Shown: positions 15,890-25,245 of the stretch, in pieces
Numbering within the stretch: position 1 is the stretch's first letter
Layout of the letters: each line of letters begins with the position of its first letter
Assembly: GCF_035294505.1 (NCBI RefSeq)
Contig: NZ_DATGKU010000154.1
Coordinates: forward strand, 1 to 64,000
Direction: 5' to 3'
Origin: Chthonomonas sp035294505
GTDB taxonomy: Bacteria; Armatimonadota; Chthonomonadetes; Chthonomonadales; Chthonomonadaceae
DNA: 64,000 nt
The notes under the pieces: model-generated
What the model saw: the letters and a program-made list of their open reading frames with translations, nothing else
Databases searched by the model: none
Told to the model about the DNA's origin: nothing
Position numbers and translations under genes: made by a program

Positions 15890-17278
15890 TCAGTTGTAGC
15901 GCCGGCGCAGATGAGAGGGAAGGATGCGGCACTGCTCTCGGTACTTTACCACGGTTCGGCGTGCCACATCGAAGCCCATGGCGCAGAGCTTCTCGGTTAG
16001 CTCGAGGTCGGTTAATGGTGCTTTTGGGTCTTCCTCGGTGATGAGTTGTTGGAGGGCGGTTTTAACCACGAGGGAGTAGTCGAAGAAGATATTAAAAGGA
16101 TGGATTTCGAGATTAGGCAGACGCACGTACTTGTTGAATGTGGCGCGACTGACCACAGAGGGATGCACACCCAGTTTTTCAGCTATCGTGTTACGGGTGA
16201 GAGGGCGCAGAAACTGAACCTGTCCGGTCTCAATGAAAGCGGTTTGGCACAGGATAAGCTCTCGGGTAATGGCACGCAAGATTTTATGGCAGTTGCGCAG
16301 GCTCTCTATAAAGAGGTTGGCTCTTCGAACGTATTCACGCACCTGGTTTATCGGTTCCGATACGATTCGTTCTCCTTGATGCTTCTCATACGCCTCTTGC
16401 CAGACCGGGCTAATGCGAAGGTTTTCTGGGGCGTAGCCGGCGATCTCGATTTGAAAACCGGTTTCCGTTCGATGGATGAGCACATCCGGTCGGATGACCG
16501 CTTCACCGAAAGGCCGGCTCCAAAGCGTACCAAAGCGGGCTGCGGGGTAGGGAGTAAGGCGGTTGGTAATGAAATCTACAGCGGCTTGCACCGTTTTGCG
16601 TGGAAGAAGCAGGCGGCGGCAGATGCGCTGATGATGGTGACTCACGAACTCTTCAAAGCATTCACTGAGGATGCGATAGGCGGTTTGTGTTGTCTCCCAA
16701 GCGGGTGTATTGGGCGGAATGTCGGGCAGAATATGTTTTATCTGAAGGAGCAGGCACTCTTGGAGGGTTCGTGCGGCAATGCCCGGTGGGTCTAGGGTTT
16801 GGAGCTGGGTTAAGACCTTTTCAACCGTGCTTTTGGAGACTTTTAGGTCATGGGCAATGCTTTCTATCGGCTCGGTCAGCAGGCCGTTATCGTCAATGTT
16901 GCCGATAATATAGTCGGCCACGGCCTGTTCTTTGGGAGAGAGCGGAAGCAGATGCAACTGGTTGGTGAGATGGTCGCGTAGTTCGATGGGGGCTTGATGG
17001 CTCGCGAGAGAGTTTTCGGAATCTTGCAGCGAGAGAAAGGGGTCTACGCGTTCTTTCGGGTCAGGGCGGTTAACCTCCTCGGTGTAAGGCCTATCCTCTT
17101 CGCTGCCGGTAGGTTCGAGATATTCCGTAAGTTCGAGTGCAGGGTTTTCCAACAGCTCGTTCTCAACGCTTAGCAGCCGCTCTTGCACATTAAGCTGCAG
17201 AAGTCTTTGTGTAAGAAAGACTTTTGGATCGAGCTTTTGGGCTTGAACCTGCTTTTGTTCGTTCTGCAAAAACGCCAT
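15890..17278 (-). CDS. rpoN: RNA polymerase sigma-54 factor
   Basis: The 462-residue protein has all three sigma-54 regions. Region I holds the activator-interacting segment (QAQKLDPKVFLTQRLLQLN, ELLENPALELTEYLE). Region II is acidic (residues 50-80). The C-terminal RpoN box ARRTVVKYRE (439-448) reads the -24 promoter element. Sigma-54 needs an AAA+ enhancer-binding activator; none is encoded here. A near-consensus sigma-70 promoter lies upstream (17403-17431), giving a leader of roughly 120 bases, so rpoN itself is housekeeping-transcribed. The gene stands alone. Confidence 0.96.
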   Translation of the reverse strand: MAFLQNEQKQVQAQKLDPKVFLTQRLLQLNVQERLLSVENELLENPALELTEYLEPTGSEEDRPYTEEVNRPDPKERVDPFLSLQDSENSLASHQAPIELRDHLTNQLHLLPLSPKEQAVADYIIGNIDDNGLLTEPIESIAHDLKVSKSTVEKVLTQLQTLDPPGIAARTLQECLLLQIKHILPDIPPNTPAWETTQTAYRILSECFEEFVSHHHQRICRRLLLPRKTVQAAVDFITNRLTPYPAARFGTLWSRPFGEAVIRPDVLIHRTETGFQIEIAGYAPENLRISPVWQEAYEKHQGERIVSEPINQVREYVRRANLFIESLRNCHKILRAITRELILCQTAFIETGQVQFLRPLTRNTIAEKLGVHPSVVSRATFNKYVRLPNLEIHPFNIFFDYSLVVKTALQQLITEEDPKAPLTDLELTEKLCAMGFDVARRTVVKYREQCRILPSHLRRRYN

Positions 17279-17402
17279 AGCGAGCCTCTCTTCTCCTTTT
17301 GGGCAGCTCGGACAGGCAAAAGAAATTACGATGAATTATCGGACATAGGTAAGTACGACTTCAGCGCGTGAACGTTTCGATAGTGTTGATGAAACCCCTA
17401 TG

Positions 17403-17431
17403 ATTATAGCGCTATGTCGAAAAAATGTAAA
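17403..17431 (-). promoter_or_regulatory. Sigma-70 promoter for rpoN
   Basis: On the minus strand TTTACA (17431-17426) and TATAAT (17408-17403) are separated by 17 bp. The -10 is perfect and the -35 differs from consensus at one base. It points at rpoN and lies about 125 bp before its ATG. Confidence 0.75.
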
Positions 17432-17500
17432 GCGGCCTGTTTTGGCGGAATGAAGACCCGCTCTCCTCATTGGGGTGGTTCTCTTGGAGAGCGGGTGCCG

Positions 17501-19495
17501 CTATCGCGTTGTTAGAGGAATGATGGGCAGGGCGTTAGGCACAAACGCGCGATTCTCTCGCTTGGCCTTGCTGCTTTCGATGTAAGACCTGTCGCAGGCA
17601 CCACAGAAGGTGCAGGGAGCCGTATGGCAGTCGGCAGTTAGTTGGGCCGAGCGCGCGCGTTTATCCTCTGCGCGTAGATAGGCCTTGGAGACGCCACAAT
17701 CAATATGGTCCCACGGCAAGGTCTCCTCATACTCTTTGTGCCGGTTCGCGTAGAAACGCAGGTCTATGCCGGCATCTGCGAAGGCCTGCTTCCATCGCTC
17801 ATAGTCGAGATACTCATCCCACGCATCGAACACCTGACCGCGCCGCCAGGCCAGTTCGATGGCATCGGCCACACGGCGGTCTCCTAAGGAGAGCACGGCC
17901 TCAAGCTGTGCGCTTGCCGCCTCATTGGGACGATAGGAGATGGCTCGGTCTTTCAGAGAGCGCTTCAGCATGCGCTGTTTTCTATCTATCTCCTCAAGCG
18001 AATCTTGCCCATGCCATTGGAATGGAGTAAAGGGTTTGGGCACAAAGGCCGACACGCCGATCGTGATGGTCGGGTTCTTCACACCGTTTTTGCGGGCGAT
18101 CTCGGCGCATTTATGGGCTAGCTCCCCGATGGCTAAAACGTCCTCATCGGTTTCGGTGGGCAGAGAGATCATGAAATAGAGCTTGATGCGCTGCCAACCG
18201 TTTTGGAAGGCCGTCTCGCAGGCGGCGAAGAGGTCTTTTTCGGTAACCCCTTTGTTCACCACATCGCGCATCCGTTGTGAGCCGGCTTCTGGGGCGAAGG
18301 TCAACCCCGTTTTGCGAACCTTATTGATCTCTTGTACCAGCTTCACACAGTCGCGGTCGGCACGAAGAGAGGGTAGCGAGACGCCCACACGGCTACCGGC
18401 ATACTTGTCTATCAGCGACTGAACGACCTCTTCCACGCGGCTGTAGTCGGCGGTGGAGAGAGAGACAAGGGAGATGTCTTCGTGACCGGTGTTCTTCACC
18501 AACTCCTCAGCAAGTTGCATCAGCTTTTCCGGGCTTTTTTCGCGCACCGGTCGGGTGATCATGCCGGCTTGGCAGAATCGGCACCCCCGGGTGCAGCCTC
18601 GCATGACCTCCAAAGAGATGCGGTCGTGCACCACCTCGATATAGGGGATGATGGGTTTGGTAGGATATTCAAGAGCATCTACATCCTTCACCCATACTCG
18701 TTCGATCTTTGCCGGCACATCCGGGCGCAGGCGTCGGGTGGCTAAGAGATGGGGCATCGTGTCGCCAAGGCGCTCTGCCTCTTCGACCGAGAGGCCTTTG
18801 CTTTCAAGGCGCGCCAGTCTGGCCTCTTCGCTCTCGTATTCGGGTTCATAGAAGCGCGGCACATAGCAGCCCGGAATCTGGGCTAGCTGCACGAGAAGCT
18901 CCTCTCTTGAAAGGTGGCGATAACGTTTAAAGCTGTTTACAAGTTGATGAAGAACCTCTTCTGCCTCTCCGATAACAAAGAGGTCTATAAAGGGGGCCAT
19001 CGGCTCCGGGTTGAAGGCGCAGTGCCCGCCGGCGATGATAATGGGGTAGGGTTTGCCGTTGGGTTGGAGCCTATCTCTATCGCGAGAACGCACGGGAATG
19101 CCGCCGAGGTCGAGCATGTTAAGCACGTTGGTGTAAGAGAGTTCATAGGAGAGGGCAAACCCGATGAAGTCGTAGTCGGAGAGGGGCGTGCGGGTCTCCA
19201 AAGTGTAAAGAGGCAGTCCGGCCGCGCGCATTTCGCGCTCCATGTCGGGCCAAGGAGCGTAGACGCGCTCGCAAACACAGTCCTCTCGTTTATTGAGGAG
19301 GTGGTAGATTATGCTGCAAGCGAGGTTGCTCATGCCGATTTCGTAGGCGTCGGGGAAGGCGATGGCAAATTTTACATCAACGGTGCTGTGGTCTTTTACA
19401 ATGCTGTTTAACTCTCCGCCGGTGTAGCGACCGGGTTTGCTGACAAGCGGTAAAATATCCTCCAACACGGCATCTATCTGCTCGCGAGTCCACAT
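17501..19495 (-). CDS. B12-binding radical SAM protein (TIGR03960-type)
   Basis: The 664-residue protein has an N-terminal cobalamin-binding-like domain (FPDAYEIGMSNL and on), then a radical SAM core with the iron-sulphur motif C301-TRG-C305-RF-C308. The last 40 residues carry a further cysteine cluster (CHTAPCTFCGACD). This layout fits the large family-60 radical SAM proteins that in many bacteria sit next to a DUF2344 gene and ribosomal genes; neither partner is here. Substrate is unknown. The ATG chosen has AGGAGGG nine bases upstream; an earlier in-frame start would add ten residues without a site. Confidence 0.85.
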   Translation of the reverse strand: MWTREQIDAVLEDILPLVSKPGRYTGGELNSIVKDHSTVDVKFAIAFPDAYEIGMSNLACSIIYHLLNKREDCVCERVYAPWPDMEREMRAAGLPLYTLETRTPLSDYDFIGFALSYELSYTNVLNMLDLGGIPVRSRDRDRLQPNGKPYPIIIAGGHCAFNPEPMAPFIDLFVIGEAEEVLHQLVNSFKRYRHLSREELLVQLAQIPGCYVPRFYEPEYESEEARLARLESKGLSVEEAERLGDTMPHLLATRRLRPDVPAKIERVWVKDVDALEYPTKPIIPYIEVVHDRISLEVMRGCTRGCRFCQAGMITRPVREKSPEKLMQLAEELVKNTGHEDISLVSLSTADYSRVEEVVQSLIDKYAGSRVGVSLPSLRADRDCVKLVQEINKVRKTGLTFAPEAGSQRMRDVVNKGVTEKDLFAACETAFQNGWQRIKLYFMISLPTETDEDVLAIGELAHKCAEIARKNGVKNPTITIGVSAFVPKPFTPFQWHGQDSLEEIDRKQRMLKRSLKDRAISYRPNEAASAQLEAVLSLGDRRVADAIELAWRRGQVFDAWDEYLDYERWKQAFADAGIDLRFYANRHKEYEETLPWDHIDCGVSKAYLRAEDKRARSAQLTADCHTAPCTFCGACDRSYIESSKAKRENRAFVPNALPIIPLTTR

Positions 19496-19605
19496 CGTCA
19501 AAATCCCTCCTGCGCTCCCAATCATTCTACAGGATGGTTTTAGTATACTACGCAGTTCGCTGATTGTGCCACTCCGCCCGGTCTTCGGCAGTGGGTGACC
19601 ATGGC

Positions 19606-19621
19606 GCCGGTACGTACCGGC
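19606..19621. repeat. Perfect 16-bp palindrome
   Basis: GCCGGTACGTACCGGC reads the same on both strands. It lies about 110 bp upstream of the radical SAM gene and 115 bp beyond the 3' end of the porin gene. GCGCC (19604-19608) and GGCGC (19626-19630) extend the symmetry loosely. It may be an operator or a dispersed palindrome. Confidence 0.6.
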
Positions 19622-19689
19622 TTACGGCGCTGAGGCGTCCAGATAGAGCCGGTACCACTTCAAAACGTACGGCACCACGGAAAGAGGGA

Positions 19690-19721
19690 CCCCCTTGGCC
19701 CCCTTTGGGAGCCAAGGAGGG
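19690..19721. repeat. Inverted repeat downstream of the porin gene
   Basis: CCTTGGC (19693-19699) pairs with GCCAAGG (19711-19717), with extra C-G pairs outside and a small CCC/GGG stem in the loop. It lies 17 bp past the stop of the minus-strand porin gene, where a terminator would be expected, but lacks a T-run. Confidence 0.5.
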
Positions 19722-19737
19722 TTGAATGCTCTCGATG

Positions 19738-21021
19738 TTAGAAGCGATAGGTGGGCTGCACATAGAACCAGTTGACTTCATGCGCCTGAGCTGGATCGAG
19801 CGTTTTGATGTAGTGCCCTGGCCAGAAGTGGCTGTAGCCGATAGAGAGACCGAGGTAAGCGCTTACCCGATAGTCGGCAACGACATCTACTTCGGAACCG
19901 ATGTCTCGGCCGGCAGCCCCGGTGGGGCTCCAAAGCGGTTTGCCACTGCTGCCCTTTACCGGGGCGCCGTTCACGCCGTACCAGTAGTCGCGACCATCGG
20001 CAAGGGAGAGAAAGTGGCCGTCCACCGAAAGGGTAAGACGTTTCGTGGCAGCAAACCCCATGCCCACATGCCAATGGCGCATGTTACGCCAACCCATGTA
20101 GTCCAGGATGCCCGATTTGCCGTGCGTGGAAGGAAAGAGTTGATCAAATGTTTCGTAATGTGCCGGATCGGTGGGACTGCCGCCACTGGCGAAGTCGTGT
20201 TCTACAACGAAATGGAGGGCTGAAGGCCCGGGAAAGGTGTAAGTGGCTACGGCGGCGTAGGCCCACGCGCCAATGGCTTTGCCCCCAAAGTGGCCGAACT
20301 GAAATGCCGGCTCGATGGTGATGTGCGTATGGGGAATAAGATCGATGACCGGTCGGGCACCCAGAGTAAAAACGCTGAGGTTCGCTCCCGAAACGCGATC
20401 GTTTTTAAGCAAAGCGTAGAGATCGGAGCTAAGTTTGGGCAGAAACTTCTCCACGCGATAGACCCCGTAGAGCGTAGGCACTGTGGTAACGCCGTTAGCA
20501 AAACCGATTTTGCCGAAGAAGAGATCGGTGGTCTGGCGTGCGCTTTTAAAGGTGAACCGAGCGGCGTCGAAGGTGCGTCCGTAGTTATTCCATTCTGGGG
20601 AGGCGATGAGTCGGCCATCGCCAAAGGCCAGCACCTGGCGTCCTAATCTCCATTGATAGCGACCTTTGCCACCCTGAGCGTAGCCTTGAAAGACATCGAA
20701 GTCGTTGACAACGGCGATATGGCCGCTATTTGTTGTGTTGCCCCAACTATATTGCGGTTGAAGGAAGAGGGCAAGGCCGGAGGGGTCGCTCCACCCAAAG
20801 CCGAGGCGAAGGCGGCTGATCCACTCTTGGTTGTAAGCGGTGTTTCCGGTACTGACGATAGCGCTGTTGCTTTCATCGTTGCGGATGCGCCATTCAGGGC
20901 TGAAGGAGAATCCGTGTCCATTGGATGGCACAACCGTTTGCGAAGAAGCGTTTATTGCAAAAAAATTAGCGAAGACTACGGTGCATAGCAGTACAAACAT
21001 CTTTTGGCGAAAAAAACGCAT
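19738..21021 (-). CDS. Outer-membrane beta-barrel, alginate-export porin family
   Basis: The 427-residue protein has a signal peptide (basic start, hydrophobic FVLLCTVVFANFFAI, cleavage near ASSQT) and then alternating short strands to a C-terminal phenylalanine (QPTYRF), the mark of an outer-membrane barrel. The segment LGRQVLAFGDGRLI...WNNYGRTFDAARF is characteristic of the alginate-export (AlgE-like) family. It would let a negatively charged or neutral polymer or solute cross the outer membrane; no alginate synthesis genes are near, so the substrate is open. A strong promoter lies upstream at 21124-21152. Its presence supports a diderm envelope. Confidence 0.82.
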   Translation of the reverse strand: MRFFRQKMFVLLCTVVFANFFAINASSQTVVPSNGHGFSFSPEWRIRNDESNSAIVSTGNTAYNQEWISRLRLGFGWSDPSGLALFLQPQYSWGNTTNSGHIAVVNDFDVFQGYAQGGKGRYQWRLGRQVLAFGDGRLIASPEWNNYGRTFDAARFTFKSARQTTDLFFGKIGFANGVTTVPTLYGVYRVEKFLPKLSSDLYALLKNDRVSGANLSVFTLGARPVIDLIPHTHITIEPAFQFGHFGGKAIGAWAYAAVATYTFPGPSALHFVVEHDFASGGSPTDPAHYETFDQLFPSTHGKSGILDYMGWRNMRHWHVGMGFAATKRLTLSVDGHFLSLADGRDYWYGVNGAPVKGSSGKPLWSPTGAAGRDIGSEVDVVADYRVSAYLGLSIGYSHFWPGHYIKTLDPAQAHEVNWFYVQPTYRF

Positions 21022-21412
21022 AGAGTCTCTCCTGATGTGAGTTTAATTTGGGAACCGGTTTACACAGAAGACCGATTGCTTCCATCGGCACAAAGGCCGT
21101 ATGGGAGCATCGTCGGCTGTTCCATTGTAACACAGTTATGGCGAGGTGTCAACGATTTATAGACAATTTTTTGCGCATAGACAGATTGCTTCCTCATTAT
21201 GTGAGACTTGTGCAAGAAAAGCATCGTTGGTGGGCGTGGAGAGCATCCCGTGAAGGCTTTGTAGAGCGAGGTCTCGATAAAGGGTAAAATGATGTCTAGT
21301 TTCTGCCCTCTCTTGGTAGTTAAAGAGACGGTTTGGGTGCGTCACTCATCTGTACACCGGAACTTTGCGGCGCAACGACGGGCCGACATATGTTGAGGAG
21401 ATTTTCGGTCCT
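21022..21412. other. Divergent intergenic region between porin and ATP-grasp operon
   Basis: It holds the porin promoter (21124-21152). No RNA gene, repeat or second promoter of good quality is seen. The 48 bases before 21413 are in frame with the ATP-grasp gene from a TTG and could belong to it. Confidence 0.5.
21124..21152 (-). promoter_or_regulatory. Sigma-70 promoter for the porin gene
   Basis: Minus-strand TTGACA (21152-21147) and TACAAT (21129-21124) are spaced 17 bp, matching consensus in 11 of 12 bases. The leader to the porin ATG is about 95 bases. Confidence 0.8.
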
Positions 21413-22960
21413 ATGTCGCTCTTTGATGCCTACACAATCGAAGAAGGCTATGATGAGATGTTTGAGCCGGATGGACATCCGCGCTCTCACTATCGGCAGC
21501 TCTTTTTGCGTCTTTCTCAGATGTCTTTAGAGGAGTATCGGCGCAGATGTCGCCTGGCCGAGCGCATTTTTATGGAGCAGGGGATTACCTTTGCTGTCTA
21601 CGGTGATGAGGGCGGCTGCGAACGACCTTTTCCGCTCGATCTCATCCCGCGAATTATCCCCTCTCAGGAATGGGCGTTTCTTGAAAAAGGGCTGACACAG
21701 CGCATGATCGCCCTCAACCTCTTTTTGCAAGACATATACCATGATCAGAAAATCCTGCATGACCACGTGGTGCCTTGGGAGTTAGTGTTGAGTGCCACCT
21801 TTTTCCGCAGGGAGTTTTTAGGAGCCAACCCTCCAGGGGGTATCTACGTGCATATCTGTGGGACGGATATCCTTCGCGATGCCGACGGACGCTATCTTGT
21901 GCTAGAAGACAATCTTCGTTGTCCTTCGGGGGTCTCCTACGTTTTGCAGAACCGAACCACGCTGACCAGAGTGTTCCCCCAGCTTTTTCAGGACTATGCC
22001 GTGCGCTCGGTAGACCACTACACAACCCAGCTGCTTGAAAACCTGAGGGAACTTGCCCCTGAGGAACGCAAGCAGAACCCCTGTGTGGTGCTTCTGACTC
22101 CAGGCCCTTACAACAGCGCCTACTTTGAACATGCTTTCCTTGCACAGCAGCTTGGGATCGCGCTGGTGGAGGGGCGAGACCTTTTTGTGGAGGATAACAG
22201 TGTGTTTATGAAAACCACGCGGGGGCCACAGCGGGTGGATGTGATCTATCGGCGTGTGGATGACGACTTTCTCGACCCGTTGGTGTTTCGACCGGATTCG
22301 TTGCTGGGCGTCCCCGGACTGGTAAATGCGCATCGCGCGGGCAATGTGGCTTTGGCAAACTCGATAGGCACCGGTGTTGCCGACGACAAGGTGATCTATG
22401 CCTACGTGCCACGCATCATTCGCTACTATCTGCAGGAGGACCCGATTCTGCCTAACGTCGAGACCTATGTGGCCTATGAAGACCTGCAGCGGAAACATAT
22501 CCTGGCGCATTTAGACACGCTTGTCGTCAAAGCGGCCAACGAGTCGGGCGGCTACGGCATGCTGATCGGCCCACAGGCGAGCGCGCAGGAGCGAGAGGAG
22601 TTTGCACGTAAGATAGAGGCGAACCCTCGCAACTACATTGCCCAGCCTTTGGTGCGTTTTTCATGTGTGCCTACCTTTGTGGAAGACCATTTTGAGGAGC
22701 GGTATGTGGACTTGCGGCCTTATATTCTCCAGGGCCGTAAAGGCGTTACCGTAATTCCGGGAGGCCTTACACGGGTGGCATTGCGTAAAGGCTCATTCGT
22801 GGTCAACAGCTCGCAAGGCGGCGGCAGCAAGGATACGTGGGTATTGGCCGGTGAACATCGAGGAGATAGGCCATCCATAGGCGATTTAGGCAAGCCGGCA
22901 TTGTTAGGCCAGCAACAGCGATCGTGGTCTTTGCCGAGACAAGCTGGGGAGGCGCAGTAA
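21413..22960 (+). CDS. Circularly permuted ATP-grasp family protein
   Basis: The 515-residue protein belongs to the circularly permuted ATP-grasp family (DUF404/DUF407 type), as shown by YDEMFEPDGHPRSHY near the start, RPFPLDLIPRII, DILRDADGRYLVLEDNLRCPSGVSYVL, and the C-terminal VVKAANESGGYGM and PYILQGRKGVTVIPGGLTRVALRKGSFVVNSSQGGGSKDTWVL read in pieces. ATP-grasp enzymes ligate amino or carboxyl groups; this family is predicted to act on peptides. ATG at 21413 fits the family's N-terminus and has GAGGAG twelve bases upstream; a TTG at 21365 would add 16 residues. The next ATG is two bases after the stop, and alpha-E, transglutaminase and PII genes follow: the first three are a known conserved set. 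Confidence 0.88.
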   Translation: MSLFDAYTIEEGYDEMFEPDGHPRSHYRQLFLRLSQMSLEEYRRRCRLAERIFMEQGITFAVYGDEGGCERPFPLDLIPRIIPSQEWAFLEKGLTQRMIALNLFLQDIYHDQKILHDHVVPWELVLSATFFRREFLGANPPGGIYVHICGTDILRDADGRYLVLEDNLRCPSGVSYVLQNRTTLTRVFPQLFQDYAVRSVDHYTTQLLENLRELAPEERKQNPCVVLLTPGPYNSAYFEHAFLAQQLGIALVEGRDLFVEDNSVFMKTTRGPQRVDVIYRRVDDDFLDPLVFRPDSLLGVPGLVNAHRAGNVALANSIGTGVADDKVIYAYVPRIIRYYLQEDPILPNVETYVAYEDLQRKHILAHLDTLVVKAANESGGYGMLIGPQASAQEREEFARKIEANPRNYIAQPLVRFSCVPTFVEDHFEERYVDLRPYILQGRKGVTVIPGGLTRVALRKGSFVVNSSQGGGSKDTWVLAGEHRGDRPSIGDLGKPALLGQQQRSWSLPRQAGEAQ

Positions 22961-22962
22961 CT

Positions 22963-23919
22963 ATGTTGTGTCGAGAGGCAGATGCTTGCTTTTGGATAGG
23001 ACGCTATGTGGAACGTGCCGAGGCCACGGCACGCATGGTGGATGTGCACTATTCTACGGCTCTGGAGATGAGTTCGCCAGCACAGGATGGGACGCTGCAT
23101 TGGGAGGCTCTGTTGGCCATTGCCGGCAGCACAGAGGCCTATGCAGCGCGCTATACAGGGCAGAACGACCGCGATGTGCTCCACTTTTTCGCTTTCGATG
23201 TAGAGAACCCCAACTCTATCCTTTCCTGTTGGGAGCGAGCACGCCGTAATGCGCGCGTGGTACGCGAGCAGCTCTCCTCAGAGATGTGGGAAAGCCTTAA
23301 TGCGGCCTATCTTAGAATGCGCGAGTGGAATGTGGAGAGACTGCTGGCCGATTCGCCTCACATCTTCTTCCAGATGGTGAAGGATGCCTCGCATCTCTTT
23401 CAGGGCATTTTGAACCGGACGATGCTCATGGATGAGGCGCGCGATTGGCTTGATGCCGGTCGTTTTTTAGAACGTGCCTCCCAAACACCACGGCTTTTGG
23501 ACGTGAAGTATAAGGAGCTGCTTGGAGATCGCTCACCAACGCAAGAAGTAACGCCCGATATCCATCAGTGGATCGCCGTGTTGAAGTCGGTAAGCGCTTT
23601 TGAGATGTATCGAAAGGTGCACCAAGAGGGTATTCGACCGGAAGGGGTAGTGGATTTTCTGGTTTTCGACATCCGTTTCCCCGCCTCGGTACGTCATGGC
23701 ATCGCGCGTGTGGAGGGCTGTTTGCGCCGCATTGGTGGGAACCCTCAGGCCGAGCCGCGCAATGAAGCCGAGCTGAGGGTGGGGCGTCTCCTTGCCGATC
23801 TCACCTATAGTCGCGCGGAAGAGATCGTGGCAGCCGGGCTGCATTCCTTTTTGCACGATGTGCAGCGCCGATGTGCCGAGATAGGCGAGGCAATTTCGGC
23901 GCAGTATCTTGCGTATTAG
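22963..23919 (+). CDS. Alpha-E (DUF403) domain protein
   Basis: The 318-residue, all-helical protein opens with CREADACFWIGRYVERAEATARMVDVHY, the signature of the alpha-E family. Its only known context is with circularly permuted ATP-grasp and transglutaminase-like genes, as here, where it is thought to take part in making or modifying a peptide. No catalytic function has been shown that I can cite from sequence. GGGAGG precedes the ATG; an upstream start at 22924 overlaps the previous gene and is less likely. A gap of 99 bp separates it from the transglutaminase gene. Confidence 0.88.
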   Translation: MLCREADACFWIGRYVERAEATARMVDVHYSTALEMSSPAQDGTLHWEALLAIAGSTEAYAARYTGQNDRDVLHFFAFDVENPNSILSCWERARRNARVVREQLSSEMWESLNAAYLRMREWNVERLLADSPHIFFQMVKDASHLFQGILNRTMLMDEARDWLDAGRFLERASQTPRLLDVKYKELLGDRSPTQEVTPDIHQWIAVLKSVSAFEMYRKVHQEGIRPEGVVDFLVFDIRFPASVRHGIARVEGCLRRIGGNPQAEPRNEAELRVGRLLADLTYSRAEEIVAAGLHSFLHDVQRRCAEIGEAISAQYLAY

Positions 23920-24018
23920 GACGGGAAAGGAGAGCCTAATGAGAATTGAGATGAAACATCGAAGGGGAAGCAGGCTTTACGGCGAGAGATTCGCCTGATC
24001 AGAGCCTTTTAGAACACT

Positions 24019-24906
24019 ATGCAACTGTGTGTACGCCATATAACTCGCTACGCCTATCCGGCGGCGGTGAGAGATAGCTATAACGAGCTTCGATTGATGC
24101 CCGTAAGCGATAACAATCAGACCTGTCGTACCTTCGAGCTTGATATAGAGCCTAAAGCGCGCGTTTTTAGCTACGAGCTGCCAAGCGGCACGGTGCACCA
24201 TTTCAGCATCCGTGCCCCCCATAACGCGCTGACCATTCAGGCCTATTCGCAGGTTACTACCCACATTCAAGACCCTTTTGCGGGGCTGCAGATACATGAG
24301 GACGACAGCGCATTCTATGCCCGCGAGGGGGTACGGCAGCGTTTTTATGACTATCTGTCGCCAACGCGATTGGTTCCTTTGACGGCGGAGACCGATCGCA
24401 TTGCACAGCTTGCCAGACGACAGGCAGGCGGGCCAGCCACGGCCACCTTTCTTATCGCCCTCATCCGCCTGTTGCATCGGGTGTTAGAGTATGCGCCCGG
24501 CTCTACACGGATTGATACCCCTATTCAACAGGTGCTGCAGCAGAAACGTGGCGTCTGCCAAGATTTTACACATCTCATGTTGGCCATATGTCGTCGGCAG
24601 CGCATTCCCTCTCGCTATGTGAGCGGCTATGTCTATACCGGCAGTGGAACGAAAGAGAGCGGGTGGTCAGAAGAGAAACATCTCATCGGAGGCGATGCGA
24701 TGCACGCCTGGGTGGAGTGCCTTCTGCCTGATGGGGCTTGGCATGGGTTCGACCCAACCAACAACCTGGTGGTGAACGGGCATTATATTAAGGTGCATCA
24801 TGGTAGAGACTATAACGATGTTTCACCGATACGCGGAGTATATCACGGGCCGGCCGATCATCAGATGGAGACGAGCGTGCGGGTGTGGTTGGAGGAGGAG
24901 GATTGA
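24019..24906 (+). CDS. Transglutaminase-like cysteine protease family protein
   Basis: The 295-residue protein has the N-terminal bacterial transglutaminase-like domain (residues 1-80, beginning QLCVRHITRYAYP) and the catalytic core. The triad is C180 in KRGVCQDFTH, H229 in AMHAWVE and D245 in GFDPTNN. Such proteins are predicted peptidases or amide-bond exchangers working with the ATP-grasp and alpha-E products encoded just upstream. There is no signal peptide, so it acts in the cytoplasm. Its stop codon overlaps the TTG start of the PII gene. Confidence 0.9.
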   Translation: MQLCVRHITRYAYPAAVRDSYNELRLMPVSDNNQTCRTFELDIEPKARVFSYELPSGTVHHFSIRAPHNALTIQAYSQVTTHIQDPFAGLQIHEDDSAFYAREGVRQRFYDYLSPTRLVPLTAETDRIAQLARRQAGGPATATFLIALIRLLHRVLEYAPGSTRIDTPIQQVLQQKRGVCQDFTHLMLAICRRQRIPSRYVSGYVYTGSGTKESGWSEEKHLIGGDAMHAWVECLLPDGAWHGFDPTNNLVVNGHYIKVHHGRDYNDVSPIRGVYHGPADHQMETSVRVWLEEED

Positions 24907-25241
24907 AGAGAATAGAGGCTATTATTCGCCCTAGTCGGCTGGATGCGGTGAAGATCGCTTTAGGCGAGATTGGGGTTACAGGCATGTCGGTGCAGGATGT
25001 GCGCGGGAGTGGGCGGCAACAGGGGCACCGTGAGAGCTATCGGGGCGCAGAATACGCCATCCCTTTGCCCATCAAGGTAAAGTTAGAAATCGTTGCCCGT
25101 GATGAAGAGGTCGAAGCCATTGTGGAGACCATCTTGCGTCACGCCAGAACCGGTGAGCCGGGAGATGGCAAAATTTTCATTCTGCCGGCCGACGATGCGG
25201 TACGTATTCGCACCGAAGAGCGGGGCGAAGAGGCCATTTGA
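24903..25241 (+). CDS. P-II family nitrogen regulatory protein
   Basis: With the TTG at 24903 the protein is 112 residues, the classic PII length. MKRIEAIIRP, the T-loop RGAEYAIPLP with Y51 (the residue uridylylated in GlnB) and the C-terminal RTGEPGDGKIFI are all conserved. PII proteins sense 2-oxoglutarate and ATP/ADP and control nitrogen enzymes or AmtB. The start overlaps the transglutaminase stop (TTGA) and is preceded by GGAGGAGGAG. No amtB or glnA is adjacent, so either it is a free-standing PII or it reports nitrogen state to the ATP-grasp/transglutaminase set. The latter is inference. Confidence 0.92.
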   Translation: MKRIEAIIRPSRLDAVKIALGEIGVTGMSVQDVRGSGRQQGHRESYRGAEYAIPLPIKVKLEIVARDEEVEAIVETILRHARTGEPGDGKIFILPADDAVRIRTEERGEEAI

Positions 25242-25245
25242 TGCC

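Noticed and set aside
19550..19600. Sigma-54 promoter upstream of the radical SAM gene
   Set aside because: TGGCAC is present on the minus strand, but the GC element is two bases too close.
21022..21340. tRNA or small RNA gene in the porin/ATP-grasp gap
   Set aside because: No cloverleaf or conserved T-loop is visible; only a promoter is clear.
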